Shown here: positions 1-7,024 of the stretch, piece by piece | Position numbering within the stretch: the first letter of the stretch is position 1 | How the letters are laid out: each line of letters starts with the position of its first letter | Assembly: GCA_030038035.1 (NCBI GenBank) | Contig: JASHPP010000171.1 | Coordinates: forward strand, 1 to 13,588 | DNA: 13,588 bases | Source of the DNA: Trebonia sp. | GTDB taxonomy: Bacteria; Actinomycetota; Actinomycetes; Streptosporangiales; Streptosporangiaceae | Reading direction: 5' to 3' | Notes under the pieces: model-generated | Databases searched by the model: none | What the model saw: only the letters and a program-made list of their open reading frames with translations | Told to the model about the DNA's origin: nothing | Program-made: the position numbers and the translations under genes

Positions 1-28
1 AGCGCGGGCGGAATAGCAGCCGGGAGTC

Positions 29-3000
29 CTATGTCGCGGACTCGGGGCGACCGCGCAGCAGGTGCCTGGTTTGTTCCGCGTGCCAGGTGAGGTCCATGGC
101 GTCGAACCGCTCCAGTGCCCGTCCGAGGAGGGCCCGGTCGCCGCGGGCGATGCCGAGCGCGCGGAGCGCGAACGGCTCGGCGAAGGTGCCCTCCCGCAGC
201 CATTTCGGCGCTTCCGCCTCGATGCGCTCGCGGTCGCCGAGCGCGGCGAGCGCGTCCAGGAAGGTCGACACCGGCTCCCACTCCCAGTCGAAGTCGGCGG
301 GGGCGAGTTCGGCGAGCTTGCCGGTCTGGTGCCGGGCCAGGGCAAGGCGGATCCTGGGCGGCTCGAACCAGCCCTGGTACCACCGGCCGCCTGTCATGCC
401 GAGTCCGTCCGCCTTCGCCTCAAGCCGGCGGGCCTCGTCCTCATCGCCTGCCCGCGCGCAGCCGGCCGCGCAGTTCAGCAGGATGGAGACGTCCAGGCAG
501 CAGGGGGTACCCGCCGCCACGTTGGCGTCGACCACCCGTTCCGCCTCCCCCGCCACGGCCCGCACCTCCGCCCAGCGCCCGGTCACGCTGGCCAGGATGA
601 GCTGCCAGCCCGTGCCGTGCACGCGGTGATGCGGGGTCAGGCCGGCCGCGGCCTCGATGGCCTGCGCGCTGGCCACCCCCGCCTGATCGAGGTGGCCGGC
701 CTTCAGGTACACGAAGACGTTGGACATGAGCGCCGTCGAGCAGACGTCGGGATTGGGCAGCCCGGGCAGCAGCGCCATCACGTCATCCGCCAAGGTGCGG
801 GCCCGGTCGAAGTCCCCGGCCAGGAGGGCACCGTAGGCGATGGTGTGCAGCATTGTGCAGCGAAGCTCGGCGTCGCCCAGCCGTTCGGCGATGGCCAGCG
901 CCGAACGGGCTACGGCTTCGTCGTCGGTGTTCATGGCCAGCGCGGCGAGCGCGCGGGCCCGGGTGAGCGAGCCCTCCTCGGCGAGTTCCCGGGCCTGCTG
1001 AATCCACCCATCGACGAGGGTCGTGTCCGGCTGCTGGACCCACATCCCGGCCCGGAGGGACGTCTGCAGGGCGAGGTCGGCGTAGATCTCGGCGGAGGGC
1101 CCGGTGATCTCGAGCGCCTTCTGCATGGCGTCGTAAAAGCCCTGGCCGTCGTATTTGAGGGCGCAGGCCTGGCCGATGCGCTGCCAGATGTCGGCCTGCT
1201 CCCGCGGGTCGTCTTCCAGGCGCAGGGCGCGGCGGAACAGGTCCAGGCCATCGTCGATCTCATAGCGGCCGATGGCCAGGTCCGCGGCCCGCCGCGACCA
1301 CAGCACCGCCTTGGCGCGCAGCACCTCGGCCTGCTCTTCCCGGCCCGCCCAGGCCAGGTCGAGGTCTTCAGGAACGATCGCCGCGGCGTAGTGGTGCGCG
1401 AGCAGCGGCGCATGTTCGGCCTCTCCCGTGCTGTTGCGCTCCAGCCACTCGGCGAAGTCGGCGTGCAGCCGCGCCCGCCTGGCCTTGAGCAGGCTGGCGT
1501 AGGCGACCTCCCGGGTCAGCGCGTGCTTGATCAGCCACTCCCGCTGCCCCTCGATCGATGACTGGGTGTGCGGGAGCACGAAGGCCCGCTCCTGGAGCAG
1601 GCCGAACTCCGGATCCGCGCCCTCGACCAGCTCGCAGACCGGATCGCTCCAGAACACCCGCCCGATCAGCGCGGCCGTCTGCAGCGCCGCCTTCCCTGGC
1701 TGGGGAAGCAAGTCGATGCGCGCGGCGAGCACGGCCTGGACGGTGTCCGGCACCAGGAAACCGGGCGGGAGCTCGCCGAACGACCAGCCGCCGTTCCGGC
1801 GGGCGATCACCCCCCGGTCCGCCAGCGTGGCGATCAGTTCCTCGGCGAAGAACGGGTTCCCCTCGGCCCGTTCCGCGACCAGCCCGCGGAACGGGGCGGG
1901 GCAGCCGCTGCCCAGCAGCGCCTGGGCCAGCTCGTCCGTGTCCGCTTCCGGCAGCGCCTCCAGCCGCACCAGTTCGGTCCCGGCCTGCAGGGCCCAGCCC
2001 GGCCGCTGATCAAGCAGCTCGGGCCGCGCGGTCACGATGAGCAGCAGCGGGCCGGCCACCCGCTCGGCAAGCATCGCCAGCAGGTCACACAGCTCGTCGC
2101 CGGCCCAATGCAGGTCTTCGACGAGCACCGCCACCGGGCGCTCGCCGGCCAGCTCTCGCAGGAAGGCGACCCACGCCGTGCGCAGCCGGTCGCGCACGGT
2201 CAGCGGGTGCATGCCGGGCGGCGGCGCCAGGCCGAGGGTGAAGCCGAGCCCGTCGCGGCCAGCCACCCGGCCGGCGGCGACCTCCGGCGGATCGCTGTCC
2301 AGAATCCCAAGGTGCTCCTTCAGCACTTCACCGAGCGGCCAGTACGTGATCCCGTGGCCGTAGGACAGGCACCGGCCGCTGCGCAGCAGCGGCCGGTGCG
2401 GCTGCCCGCCAAGCCACCGCCAGAACTCACGAACCAGCCGCGTTTTGCCGACCCCGGCGTCACCAACCACGCTGACCAGACGCGGCCTGCCGCTAGCGAC
2501 CACCTGGCGGTAGGCTTGCTGCAGTTGCGCCAGTTCGCGGACGCGGCCGACGAATACCGGCGGCAGCTCTCCAAGTGCGCCAAGACCGCGCGGGCGCGTC
2601 ATCGACAGCGCGCGCACCAGACTGCGGCAGGCCACGCCCCCGGGCTTGCCCTTGGCCTGGACCGTCGTCGGCCCGCCGAACTCGAACGCCCCCCGCGCGG
2701 CCGCGACCGTCCGCTCGCCCACCAGGATCTCCCCCGGTGCGGCCGCCTGCTCCAGCCGCGCGCACACGTTGACCGCATCGCCGGTGACGAACGAACTGCC
2801 CTCCCGGGGCTGGCCCACCACCACCTCGCCGGTGTTCACGCCGATGCGCAGTGCCAGCCGGCCGCTGAACAGCTCCGCCAGCCGCCGCTTCATCCCCAGC
2901 GCCACGTGCAGCGCCCGCTCGGCGTCATCCTCGTGTGCGAGCGGCGCCCCGAAGGCCGCCATCACCGCGTCGCCGGCGAACTTCTCGACCGTCCCCCCGG

Positions 3001-3145
3001 CCTGCTCGACCTCCGCTGCCATCGCGTCGTAGAACCGGTCGAGCATAGCCCGGACCCGCTCGGGATCCTGGTCGCCCGCCAGTTCGGTCGAGCCGACCAG
3101 ATCCGCGAACAGGACCGTCGCGAGCTTGCGCTCCTCAGCTGGCAC
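29..3145 (-). CDS. Class III adenylate/guanylate cyclase fused to AAA/NTPase and TPR-like C-terminus
   Basis: A 1038-residue signalling protein expected to make a cyclic nucleotide (probably cAMP) under control of an NTPase/TPR sensor module. The N-terminal cyclase domain (about residues 5-180) has both metal aspartates (FADLVGS, D15; GDAVMAAFG, D59), the purine-selecting lysine position (K55 in EKFAGD) and the transition-state pair N126/R130 (GDAVNVCAR). The position where many adenylate cyclases carry Asp or Thr appears to be F119. An AAA-type NTPase follows, with Walker A GDAGVGKT (228-235) and a Walker B-like VAVLVEDLHWA (338-348). From about residue 590 to the end it is Ala/Leu/Glu-rich helical repeat, TPR-like; I see no C-terminal LuxR helix-turn-helix. 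No transmembrane segment is apparent. I chose the GTG at 3145 because the cyclase domain begins there and GGGGAG lies 9 nt upstream; the open frame to 3538 gives only arginine/proline-rich noise. The domain call is firm; the nucleotide product is inferred. Confidence 0.93.
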   Translation of the reverse strand: MPAEERKLATVLFADLVGSTELAGDQDPERVRAMLDRFYDAMAAEVEQAGGTVEKFAGDAVMAAFGAPLAHEDDAERALHVALGMKRRLAELFSGRLALRIGVNTGEVVVGQPREGSSFVTGDAVNVCARLEQAAAPGEILVGERTVAAARGAFEFGGPTTVQAKGKPGGVACRSLVRALSMTRPRGLGALGELPPVFVGRVRELAQLQQAYRQVVASGRPRLVSVVGDAGVGKTRLVREFWRWLGGQPHRPLLRSGRCLSYGHGITYWPLGEVLKEHLGILDSDPPEVAAGRVAGRDGLGFTLGLAPPPGMHPLTVRDRLRTAWVAFLRELAGERPVAVLVEDLHWAGDELCDLLAMLAERVAGPLLLIVTARPELLDQRPGWALQAGTELVRLEALPEADTDELAQALLGSGCPAPFRGLVAERAEGNPFFAEELIATLADRGVIARRNGGWSFGELPPGFLVPDTVQAVLAARIDLLPQPGKAALQTAALIGRVFWSDPVCELVEGADPEFGLLQERAFVLPHTQSSIEGQREWLIKHALTREVAYASLLKARRARLHADFAEWLERNSTGEAEHAPLLAHHYAAAIVPEDLDLAWAGREEQAEVLRAKAVLWSRRAADLAIGRYEIDDGLDLFRRALRLEDDPREQADIWQRIGQACALKYDGQGFYDAMQKALEITGPSAEIYADLALQTSLRAGMWVQQPDTTLVDGWIQQARELAEEGSLTRARALAALAMNTDDEAVARSALAIAERLGDAELRCTMLHTIAYGALLAGDFDRARTLADDVMALLPGLPNPDVCSTALMSNVFVYLKAGHLDQAGVASAQAIEAAAGLTPHHRVHGTGWQLILASVTGRWAEVRAVAGEAERVVDANVAAGTPCCLDVSILLNCAAGCARAGDEDEARRLEAKADGLGMTGGRWYQGWFEPPRIRLALARHQTGKLAELAPADFDWEWEPVSTFLDALAALGDRERIEAEAPKWLREGTFAEPFALRALGIARGDRALLGRALERFDAMDLTWHAEQTRHLLRGRPESAT

Positions 3146-3154
3146 ACCGCAATT

Positions 3155-3160
3155 CTCCCC
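3155..3160 (-). promoter_or_regulatory. Shine-Dalgarno deciding the cyclase GTG start
   Basis: GGGGAG on the minus strand lies 9 nt before the GTG at 3145-3143. It supports that start over any upstream in-frame codon. Confidence 0.6.
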
Positions 3161-3212
3161 GAGTACCCGCCGGTCCGCCACGGTCGCAGAACTGCCCCCA
3201 CCTTTGAATCGT

Positions 3213-3244
3213 GACCGTCTCCGGGCGCGCGCCCGCGACCGTCT
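3213..3244. repeat. Direct repeat pair flanking a perfect 14-bp palindrome upstream of the cyclase gene
   Basis: GACCGTCT occurs at 3213-3220 and again at 3237-3244, exactly 24 bp apart. Between the copies lies CGGGCGCGCGCCCG (3222-3235), a perfect palindrome. The cluster is about 70-100 bp upstream of the cyclase start, where an operator or 5' leader structure would sit. High GC makes short palindromes commoner by chance, so function is only a suggestion. Confidence 0.4.
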
Positions 3245-3251
3245 GCCGACT

Positions 3252-3271
3252 CGGCGGGAAGCTTCCTGCCG
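3252..3271. repeat. 20-bp near-perfect palindrome between small ORF and cyclase
   Basis: CGGCGGGAAG at 3252-3261 is followed immediately by CTTCCTGCCG at 3262-3271. The arms are complementary except for one G/T position that could still wobble-pair in RNA. It lies 30 bp past the stop of the small ORF (minus direction). No T-run follows on either strand, so it is not a textbook Rho-independent terminator; it could be an operator or a processing/termination hairpin. Confidence 0.4.
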
Positions 3272-3300
3272 GCTGGAGCGACCGTGCAGGTTCGGGGTGC

Positions 3301-3483
3301 TCAGGCACCTGCATGCGCGGGCCGGCCGAAGGGCAGCCGGCGGGTACGGGTCGGCCGATCCTGGGCCGCGGCCCTGGCCTTGCGCGCGGCGCGGGCACCC
3401 TTGAGCTGGGCGCGGTGGGTGAGGCCGACGGCGAGAGCGGCCTGGCGCTGGGCGATCAGCTCGCTGGCGAGGTAGTCGTTCAT
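3301..3483 (-). CDS. Small basic protein of unknown function (60 aa)
   Basis: I do not recognise a named family. The ORF starts with ATG at 3483, preceded by GGAG at an ideal 6-nt spacing, and ends with TGA at 3301. The product (MNDYLASELIAQRQAALAVG...) begins with an acidic, amphipathic-looking helix. After that it becomes strongly basic, with many Arg/Lys/Ala and about 13 Arg in 60 residues. This is the style of short actinobacterial proteins of the form MN-YLA-E-I--R. There is no signal peptide, membrane segment or cysteine motif. It lies 155 bp upstream of the cyclase gene on the same strand, so the two may share a transcript. The ribosome-binding site and plausible N-terminus argue for a real gene; the Arg-rich tail could also be a GC-bias artefact. 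Confidence 0.6.
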   Translation of the reverse strand: MNDYLASELIAQRQAALAVGLTHRAQLKGARAARKARAAAQDRPTRTRRLPFGRPAHAGA

Positions 3484-3650
3484 TGTCTTCTCCGTTTCCG
3501 GCGGTGTGGTGTCCGGTATCGACCGGCAGCCCCAGCATCGCCGGACAAGCGGCTAGCGGTCAGTCACCTGGAGGACAGCCTCCCTGTCGCCTTGCCGACA
3601 CAGCACCGGAGACGATTACGATCGGGCCCCCCTGGTCTGCATGTCGCGGT
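3484..3650. other. Intergenic stretch with two overlapping hairpins
   Basis: This 167-bp gap separates the stop of the DinB-like gene from the small ORF. It contains GGAGG-ACAG-CCTCC (3570-3583) and, overlapping it, GACAG-CCTCC-CTGTC (3574-3588). The CCTCC segment is an arm in the first hairpin and the loop in the second, so the two cannot form together. No T-run follows either one and I see no convincing promoter. Confidence 0.4.
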
Positions 3651-4406
3651 TCACAGCGGAAGGGGGTTGGCGAGCAGGCCGCTGCCGCGGGCGCGGCCGG
3701 AGACGGCCCAGGCCCAGTCGGTGGCGTCGATGTCGAGTGTCGCGCCGTCGCTGCCGCGGGTGTAGCTGCCGCCGGCGGGCCCGGTCAGGTGAACCGTGAA
3801 CGCCTGGTGGTGGGTGGCGGCCCAGTCGGCGACCATGTCGGCGATGATCCGGCCGTCGTGTTCGGCGGTGAGGACGGGCTGGCGGCCGGTGGCGCGGCAG
3901 ATGTCGACGCGGTGCATCCACACGTCGCGGGTGTAGACGATGTCCATCAGGTAGCCCAGCGGGCGCCTGCCAAGCGGGGCCTCGAAGCCGATGCGCACCG
4001 GGCGCAGGAACGGCGGGAACCGGCGGCGGCCGCGCAGGGCGCGCGGGACGGCGCGGTCCCACCGGTCGATCAGCCCAGCTGGGTCGAGGGCGGCCCGTTC
4101 GCGGACCTGGACCTCGTTGGCGCCGTGCACGATGTGCCCGAGGCCGAGCTGGCGCTGCACCCGGCGGCCCAGCCTCATCTGGTGGACGTTCTCACCGATC
4201 GAAGCGCAGGCTTCTGCGGCGCCCAGCACGTGGGCGGCGACAGCGCGCACGTCCCACTGGTCGCATACGGTCGGAGTTTCCCAGTCGCCAGGCGCCAGGC
4301 CGTGCAGCAGCGCGCTGAAGCGTTCATACTCGGCGGCGGCCAGGTCCATCGCCTCGTCGTGGCGGATCGGCGGGATATCGCGCACCGCGGTCGTGGTCAG
4401 GGTCAT
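3651..4406 (-). CDS. Maleylpyruvate isomerase-family, mycothiol-dependent-type enzyme (DinB-like fold)
   Basis: A 251-residue protein of the DinB/mycothiol-dependent maleylpyruvate isomerase superfamily, a four-helix metal-binding fold; many members are thought to use mycothiol as cosubstrate for isomerisation, detoxification or thiol transfer. The N-terminal part has the family pattern L-x-x-L-x-x-x-D-W-x-x-P-T-x-C-x-x-W-x-V-x-x-x-x-x-H, placing a likely metal ligand at H59 (AAHVLGAAE). The other two ligands fit DVWMHRVDI, D161 and H165, the D-x-W-x-H-x-x-D-I form common in this subfamily. The actual substrate cannot be told; maleylpyruvate is only the family prototype. Its ATG overlaps the TGA of the upstream TetR gene (ATGA), so the two are translationally coupled, and a GAGAGGAA Shine-Dalgarno precedes the start. 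This enzyme is a likely target of that regulator. Confidence 0.85.
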   Translation of the reverse strand: MTLTTTAVRDIPPIRHDEAMDLAAAEYERFSALLHGLAPGDWETPTVCDQWDVRAVAAHVLGAAEACASIGENVHQMRLGRRVQRQLGLGHIVHGANEVQVRERAALDPAGLIDRWDRAVPRALRGRRRFPPFLRPVRIGFEAPLGRRPLGYLMDIVYTRDVWMHRVDICRATGRQPVLTAEHDGRIIADMVADWAATHHQAFTVHLTGPAGGSYTRGSDGATLDIDATDWAWAVSGRARGSGLLANPLPL

Positions 4407-5032
4407 GATCGTTTCCTCTCGCGCATCGGGCCGGCGGTGGTGTCCGGGCCGGGTGCCTTGAAGTGGGTGAGGAACATGTCAACGGCGGCGTCTACCAGGC
4501 GGACCCAGTGGTCGCCGCCGGGGTCATTGGCGATCTGCTGGCCGGCCAGCCCGACGATCAGCGAGGTGAACAGGTCCAGCGCCGCCGGGGAGGCAAAGCC
4601 GTTGCGGCTGAACCAGGCCCGGGTGCCCTCCAGCTGCTGGACCGACACCGCGTAGGACTGCGGGCTGGGCGTGAACCCGGGGATGGTCCGGTGGAACAGC
4701 AGCTGGTACCGCGCGGGATCCTCGACCATGAACGCCATCGCGTGGTGGGCCCCGGCCCGCAGCCCGTCTTCGCCTGCCAGTTCCTCGGTCTCGGCCATGA
4801 CCGCGGCGAACTGGCGGTACCCCTGGACAAACATGGCGTCGTAGATGGCGTGCTTGGAGGCGAAGTACTCATACAGGGACGGGGCCCGCATGCCGATCCG
4901 CGCGGCGAGGTCCCGCAGGTTCAGCCCGCCCAGGCCCTGCTCGCGAACCAGGTCCCAGGCCGTGTCGAGGATCTCGGCCTTCGTCGCCTCACGACGTTCG
5001 GTTTTCCTATCCCTGATAGGCGTATCTACCAT
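4403..5032 (-). CDS. TetR/AcrR-family transcriptional regulator
   Basis: A 209-residue one-component repressor. Residues about 10-60 form the DNA-binding domain: the helix-turn-helix run GLNLRDLAARIGMRAPSLYEYFASKHAIYDAMF is typical TetR, including the Y-x-Y-F-x-S-K signature. The C-terminal two-thirds is the helical ligand/dimerisation part, with a hydrophobic segment DLFTSLIVGLAGQQIAN as in WHG-type TetR C-termini. I chose the ATG at 5032 over the TTG at 5068, because that TTG forms part of a good -35 box (TTGACT) and the ATG sits 7 nt after a -10-like CATTAT, which fits leaderless translation. The last codon overlaps the start of the DinB-like gene. Operator-like inverted repeats cover its start region, suggesting autorepression. 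The ligand is unknown. Confidence 0.92.
   Translation of the reverse strand: MVDTPIRDRKTERREATKAEILDTAWDLVREQGLGGLNLRDLAARIGMRAPSLYEYFASKHAIYDAMFVQGYRQFAAVMAETEELAGEDGLRAGAHHAMAFMVEDPARYQLLFHRTIPGFTPSPQSYAVSVQQLEGTRAWFSRNGFASPAALDLFTSLIVGLAGQQIANDPGGDHWVRLVDAAVDMFLTHFKAPGPDTTAGPMRERKRS
5006..5020. promoter_or_regulatory. Candidate TetR operator, perfect 6-3-6 inverted repeat
   Basis: CCTATC-CCT-GATAGG is a perfect inverted repeat lying about 12-26 nt downstream of the predicted transcription start, inside the first codons of the TetR gene. A second, imperfect inverted repeat (5023-5042: TATC-TAC, 5-nt centre, GTA-G-GATA) shares the TATC/GATA ends and covers the -10 box and start codon. Binding here would block initiation or clearance. 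Inferred from position and symmetry only. Confidence 0.45.
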
Positions 5033-5039
5033 GAGTAGG

Positions 5040-5068
5040 ATAATGCGCCTGACGCGGGCGGGAGTCAA
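5040..5068 (-). promoter_or_regulatory. Sigma-70-type promoter of the TetR-DinB operon, leaderless
   Basis: On the minus strand TTGACT (5068-5063) and CATTAT (5045-5040) are separated by exactly 17 bp. The ATG of the TetR gene starts 7 nt after the -10 box, so transcription would begin at or one base before the start codon. No Shine-Dalgarno is visible there, consistent with the leaderless mRNAs common in actinobacteria. Confidence 0.6.
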
Positions 5069-5088
5069 GCCCCGCTCCCCGACGGCTC

Positions 5089-6303
5089 CTAGGCGCTCTT
5101 TGCGACGGTGGCTTCGCCTGCTGGCGCGGTGCCAGCCGCCGTGGCCAGATAGCGGTCGCCGTGTGCCACCGGGGACATGGCGAACGACAGCGCGATCAGG
5201 GCTGTCAGCACCCCGGTCGCGGCGTAGACGCCGGCGGCGCTGCCGGACAGCTGGATGGCGGCCGCGCCGGCAAGCGCGCCGAGCGGAATGGCCGACCAGG
5301 CCAGCACCTGGGCAATGCTGACGACGCGGCCGTACATCTCATCGGGGACGATGGCCTGACGCAGCGCCGCGGTGTTGATGTTCAGCAGGAGCCCGAACCC
5401 GGACGACGCGGCCCACAGGACGAGCGCGGCCGGGTATGAGCCGATCAGCGCCATCGCGGTGACCGCCAGCCCGCTGATGACAAGGGCGCCGAGCGCGGTG
5501 ACGGCGAAGCTCAGCCGACGGCGAATCGGGCCCGCCGAGATGCTGACGACCACCACGCCCGCCGCGCCTGCCGCGAACAGCAGGGCTACCTCGCTGTCGC
5601 TGGCATCAAGCACGCGCTTGGCGAACAGGACCAGCTGGCTGCTTTCGGTGCTCGCGACGAAGTTGATCAGGGCCATCATCAGGGAGATGCTGCGGAGCAC
5701 CGGCTGCGACCAGACGTAGTGCAGGCCGGCCCGGACGTCCCGGAGCAGGCTGGCCACACCAGCGCTGGCCGGGCCCGGCCGGCCGGCCGCGTTGAAGCTG
5801 CGCCGGATGGCAGCCAGCGACACGGCCGAGACAACGAAGCTGGCCGCGTCGAAGAACAGCAGGTCGGCCGGCGACATGACGGTAACCAGCACTCCGGCGA
5901 GAATCGGCCCGAGGATCTGGCCCGCCGAGTTGGTGGCCATGATCCGCCCGTTGGCGGCAACCAGGTCGTCGCGGCCAACCAGGCTGGGGATCGCCGCGAA
6001 CTCACCGCAGTTGAACAAGATCCCCAGCGTGGACTGGACGAAGGCGACGGCGTAGATATCCTCCACCCGAAGCGCGCCGGACAGGGCCAGCACGGGCAGC
6101 ACGACGATCACCGCGGCGCGGCCCAAGTCCGTCAGCAGCATCATCCGCTTGCGGTTGACGCGGTCGGCCAGCGCACCAAGCACCAGCCCGAACAGCAGGT
6201 AAGGCACGAAGTTGGCGGCGGTGGTCAGCGCCAGATTGGTAGCCGAGTGGGTGAGCTTGAAGACAAGCAGCGGCAATGCGAAAAGGGTGAAGGAGCTGCC
6301 CAC
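5089..6303 (-). CDS. MFS transporter (MFS_3, exporter-like); 5' end uncertain
   Basis: A 404-residue-plus major facilitator permease, likely a proton-coupled exporter in the cytoplasmic membrane. It resembles the EntS/macrolide-efflux (MFS_3) group. Visible hallmarks are TM1/TM2 (GSSFTLFALPLLVFKLTHSATNLALT), the loop 2-3 motif GALADRVNRKRMMLLTD, the central loop with LLRDVRAGLHYVWSQPVLR before the second half, and about 11-12 hydrophobic segments in all. The GTG at 6303 is the first start codon in frame, but family-like sequence continues upstream in frame to at least 6351 (LGRDFWLYFSGQLISQ). No ATG, GTG or TTG occurs before the in-frame stop at 6403-6405. Either a CTG at 6351 is used or a frameshift separates the gene from a GTG at 6391. 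The yceI-like gene is upstream on the same strand. Substrate unknown. Confidence 0.88.
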   Translation of the reverse strand: MGSSFTLFALPLLVFKLTHSATNLALTTAANFVPYLLFGLVLGALADRVNRKRMMLLTDLGRAAVIVVLPVLALSGALRVEDIYAVAFVQSTLGILFNCGEFAAIPSLVGRDDLVAANGRIMATNSAGQILGPILAGVLVTVMSPADLLFFDAASFVVSAVSLAAIRRSFNAAGRPGPASAGVASLLRDVRAGLHYVWSQPVLRSISLMMALINFVASTESSQLVLFAKRVLDASDSEVALLFAAGAAGVVVVSISAGPIRRRLSFAVTALGALVISGLAVTAMALIGSYPAALVLWAASSGFGLLLNINTAALRQAIVPDEMYGRVVSIAQVLAWSAIPLGALAGAAAIQLSGSAAGVYAATGVLTALIALSFAMSPVAHGDRYLATAAGTAPAGEATVAKSA

Positions 6304-6475
6304 CTGGGAGATCAGCTGACCACTGAAATACAGCCAGAAGTCGCGGCCCAGGGTGCGGCGGCGGCGCGCCTGCTTCGTCGCTGGCGCGCACGAGGATGCG
6401 CGTCAGCGAGCGTATCGGGCGTGCCGGCCGGAAGCGAACGGGTCTGCCCCGGGCCAGCTTGCCGCGCCGGGGGGC
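6304..6475 (-). other. Gap holding the likely true N-terminus of the MFS gene
   Basis: In-frame translation of 6351-6304 reads LGRDFWLYFSGQLISQ, a normal MFS_3 N-terminus, so part of this stretch is coding. A GTG at 6391 in the neighbouring frame would read MRASDEAGAPPP before the GC-rich repeat at 6355-6370. One base added or lost there would join the two frames. The rest, up to the YceI-like stop, shows no promoter or terminator that I can support. Confidence 0.5.
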
Positions 6476-7024
6476 TTATTGGCGGGTGAATACGGCGTGG
6501 ACGGTGATGGTGTTGTGCAGCGACGCCATGCGCAGCGGACTGTATGTCAGGCCGAAGTCCGCCCGGTTGACCGGGACCTCGGCGTCGAGTCGTACCTCGC
6601 CTGCGGCGGCGGAGACCTTCGCGTCGAAGGCGAGCGGACGGGTGCGGCCGTGGGCGGTCAGGCTGCCGGTTACCCGGACGCCCTCGCCGACAGGCTGCAT
6701 GCCATCGACGGTGCAGGTGATGTCCGGGTAGTTGGCGATGTCGAAGATCTTGGCCGACCGCAGGTCCTTGTCGCGCATCTTGTTCTTCGTGTCGATCGAC
6801 CCGGCAACGGCAGTGAGGGTGCCGGTGACCTGGCCGGCCGAGGTCACCGTGCCGTTGCCGGTGACCTGGCGGAAGACGCCGTGAACCGGGCGCAGCCCCC
6901 AGGTGTGCCTGCTCTCCAGCAGGACCTCGGATCTGGCCGGGTCCAGGATCCAGGACCCAGCCAGCGTACCGTCCTGGACCAGTGCCTGCAGCGCTGAGGT
7001 GGCCGACTGTCCCTGCGCTGTCAT
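6476..7024 (-). CDS. YceI-family protein (polyisoprenoid-binding lipocalin-like)
   Basis: A 182-residue YceI-domain protein filling nearly the whole ORF. These proteins form an extended beta-barrel whose tunnel binds long isoprenoid or fatty acyl chains. Family features seen are GSWILDPARSEVLLESRHTWGLRPVHGVF near residues 23-51, then TLTAVAGSIDTKNKMRDKDLRSAKIFDIANYPDITC (about 69-104), VTGSLTAHGRTRPLAFDAKV, and the end motif NRADFGLTYSP. There is no signal peptide, so this is the cytosolic actinobacterial form rather than the periplasmic Escherichia coli type. ATG at 7024 has a perfect GGAGG 5 nt upstream. It diverges from the MarR gene and precedes the MFS gene on the same strand, a common arrangement for a repressor with its targets. 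A role in lipid, quinone or solvent stress is inferred. Confidence 0.93.
   Translation of the reverse strand: MTAQGQSATSALQALVQDGTLAGSWILDPARSEVLLESRHTWGLRPVHGVFRQVTGNGTVTSAGQVTGTLTAVAGSIDTKNKMRDKDLRSAKIFDIANYPDITCTVDGMQPVGEGVRVTGSLTAHGRTRPLAFDAKVSAAAGEVRLDAEVPVNRADFGLTYSPLRMASLHNTITVHAVFTRQ

Noticed and set aside
1568..3214. Long plus-strand open frame of 548 codons, plus 62-1561 (499 codons)
   Set aside because: Both are antisense to the cyclase/AAA gene, have Gln/Arg/His-rich low-complexity translations without domains, and arise from GC-rich third positions of the real gene.
3146..3538. N-terminal extension of the cyclase to a start at 3538
   Set aside because: The translation is Arg/Pro-rich without family similarity, overlaps the small ORF and palindromes, and GTG 3145 has its own Shine-Dalgarno.
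3651..4406. Asp161 in place of Glu as an unusual metal ligand in the DinB-like protein
   Set aside because: The D-x-W-x-H-x-x-D-I form is common in this actinobacterial subfamily, so it is not a striking change.
5033..5068. TTG start at 5068 for the TetR gene
   Set aside because: The TTG is part of the -35 box TTGACT. The extra 12 residues are not TetR-like, and ATG 5032 fits the promoter spacing.
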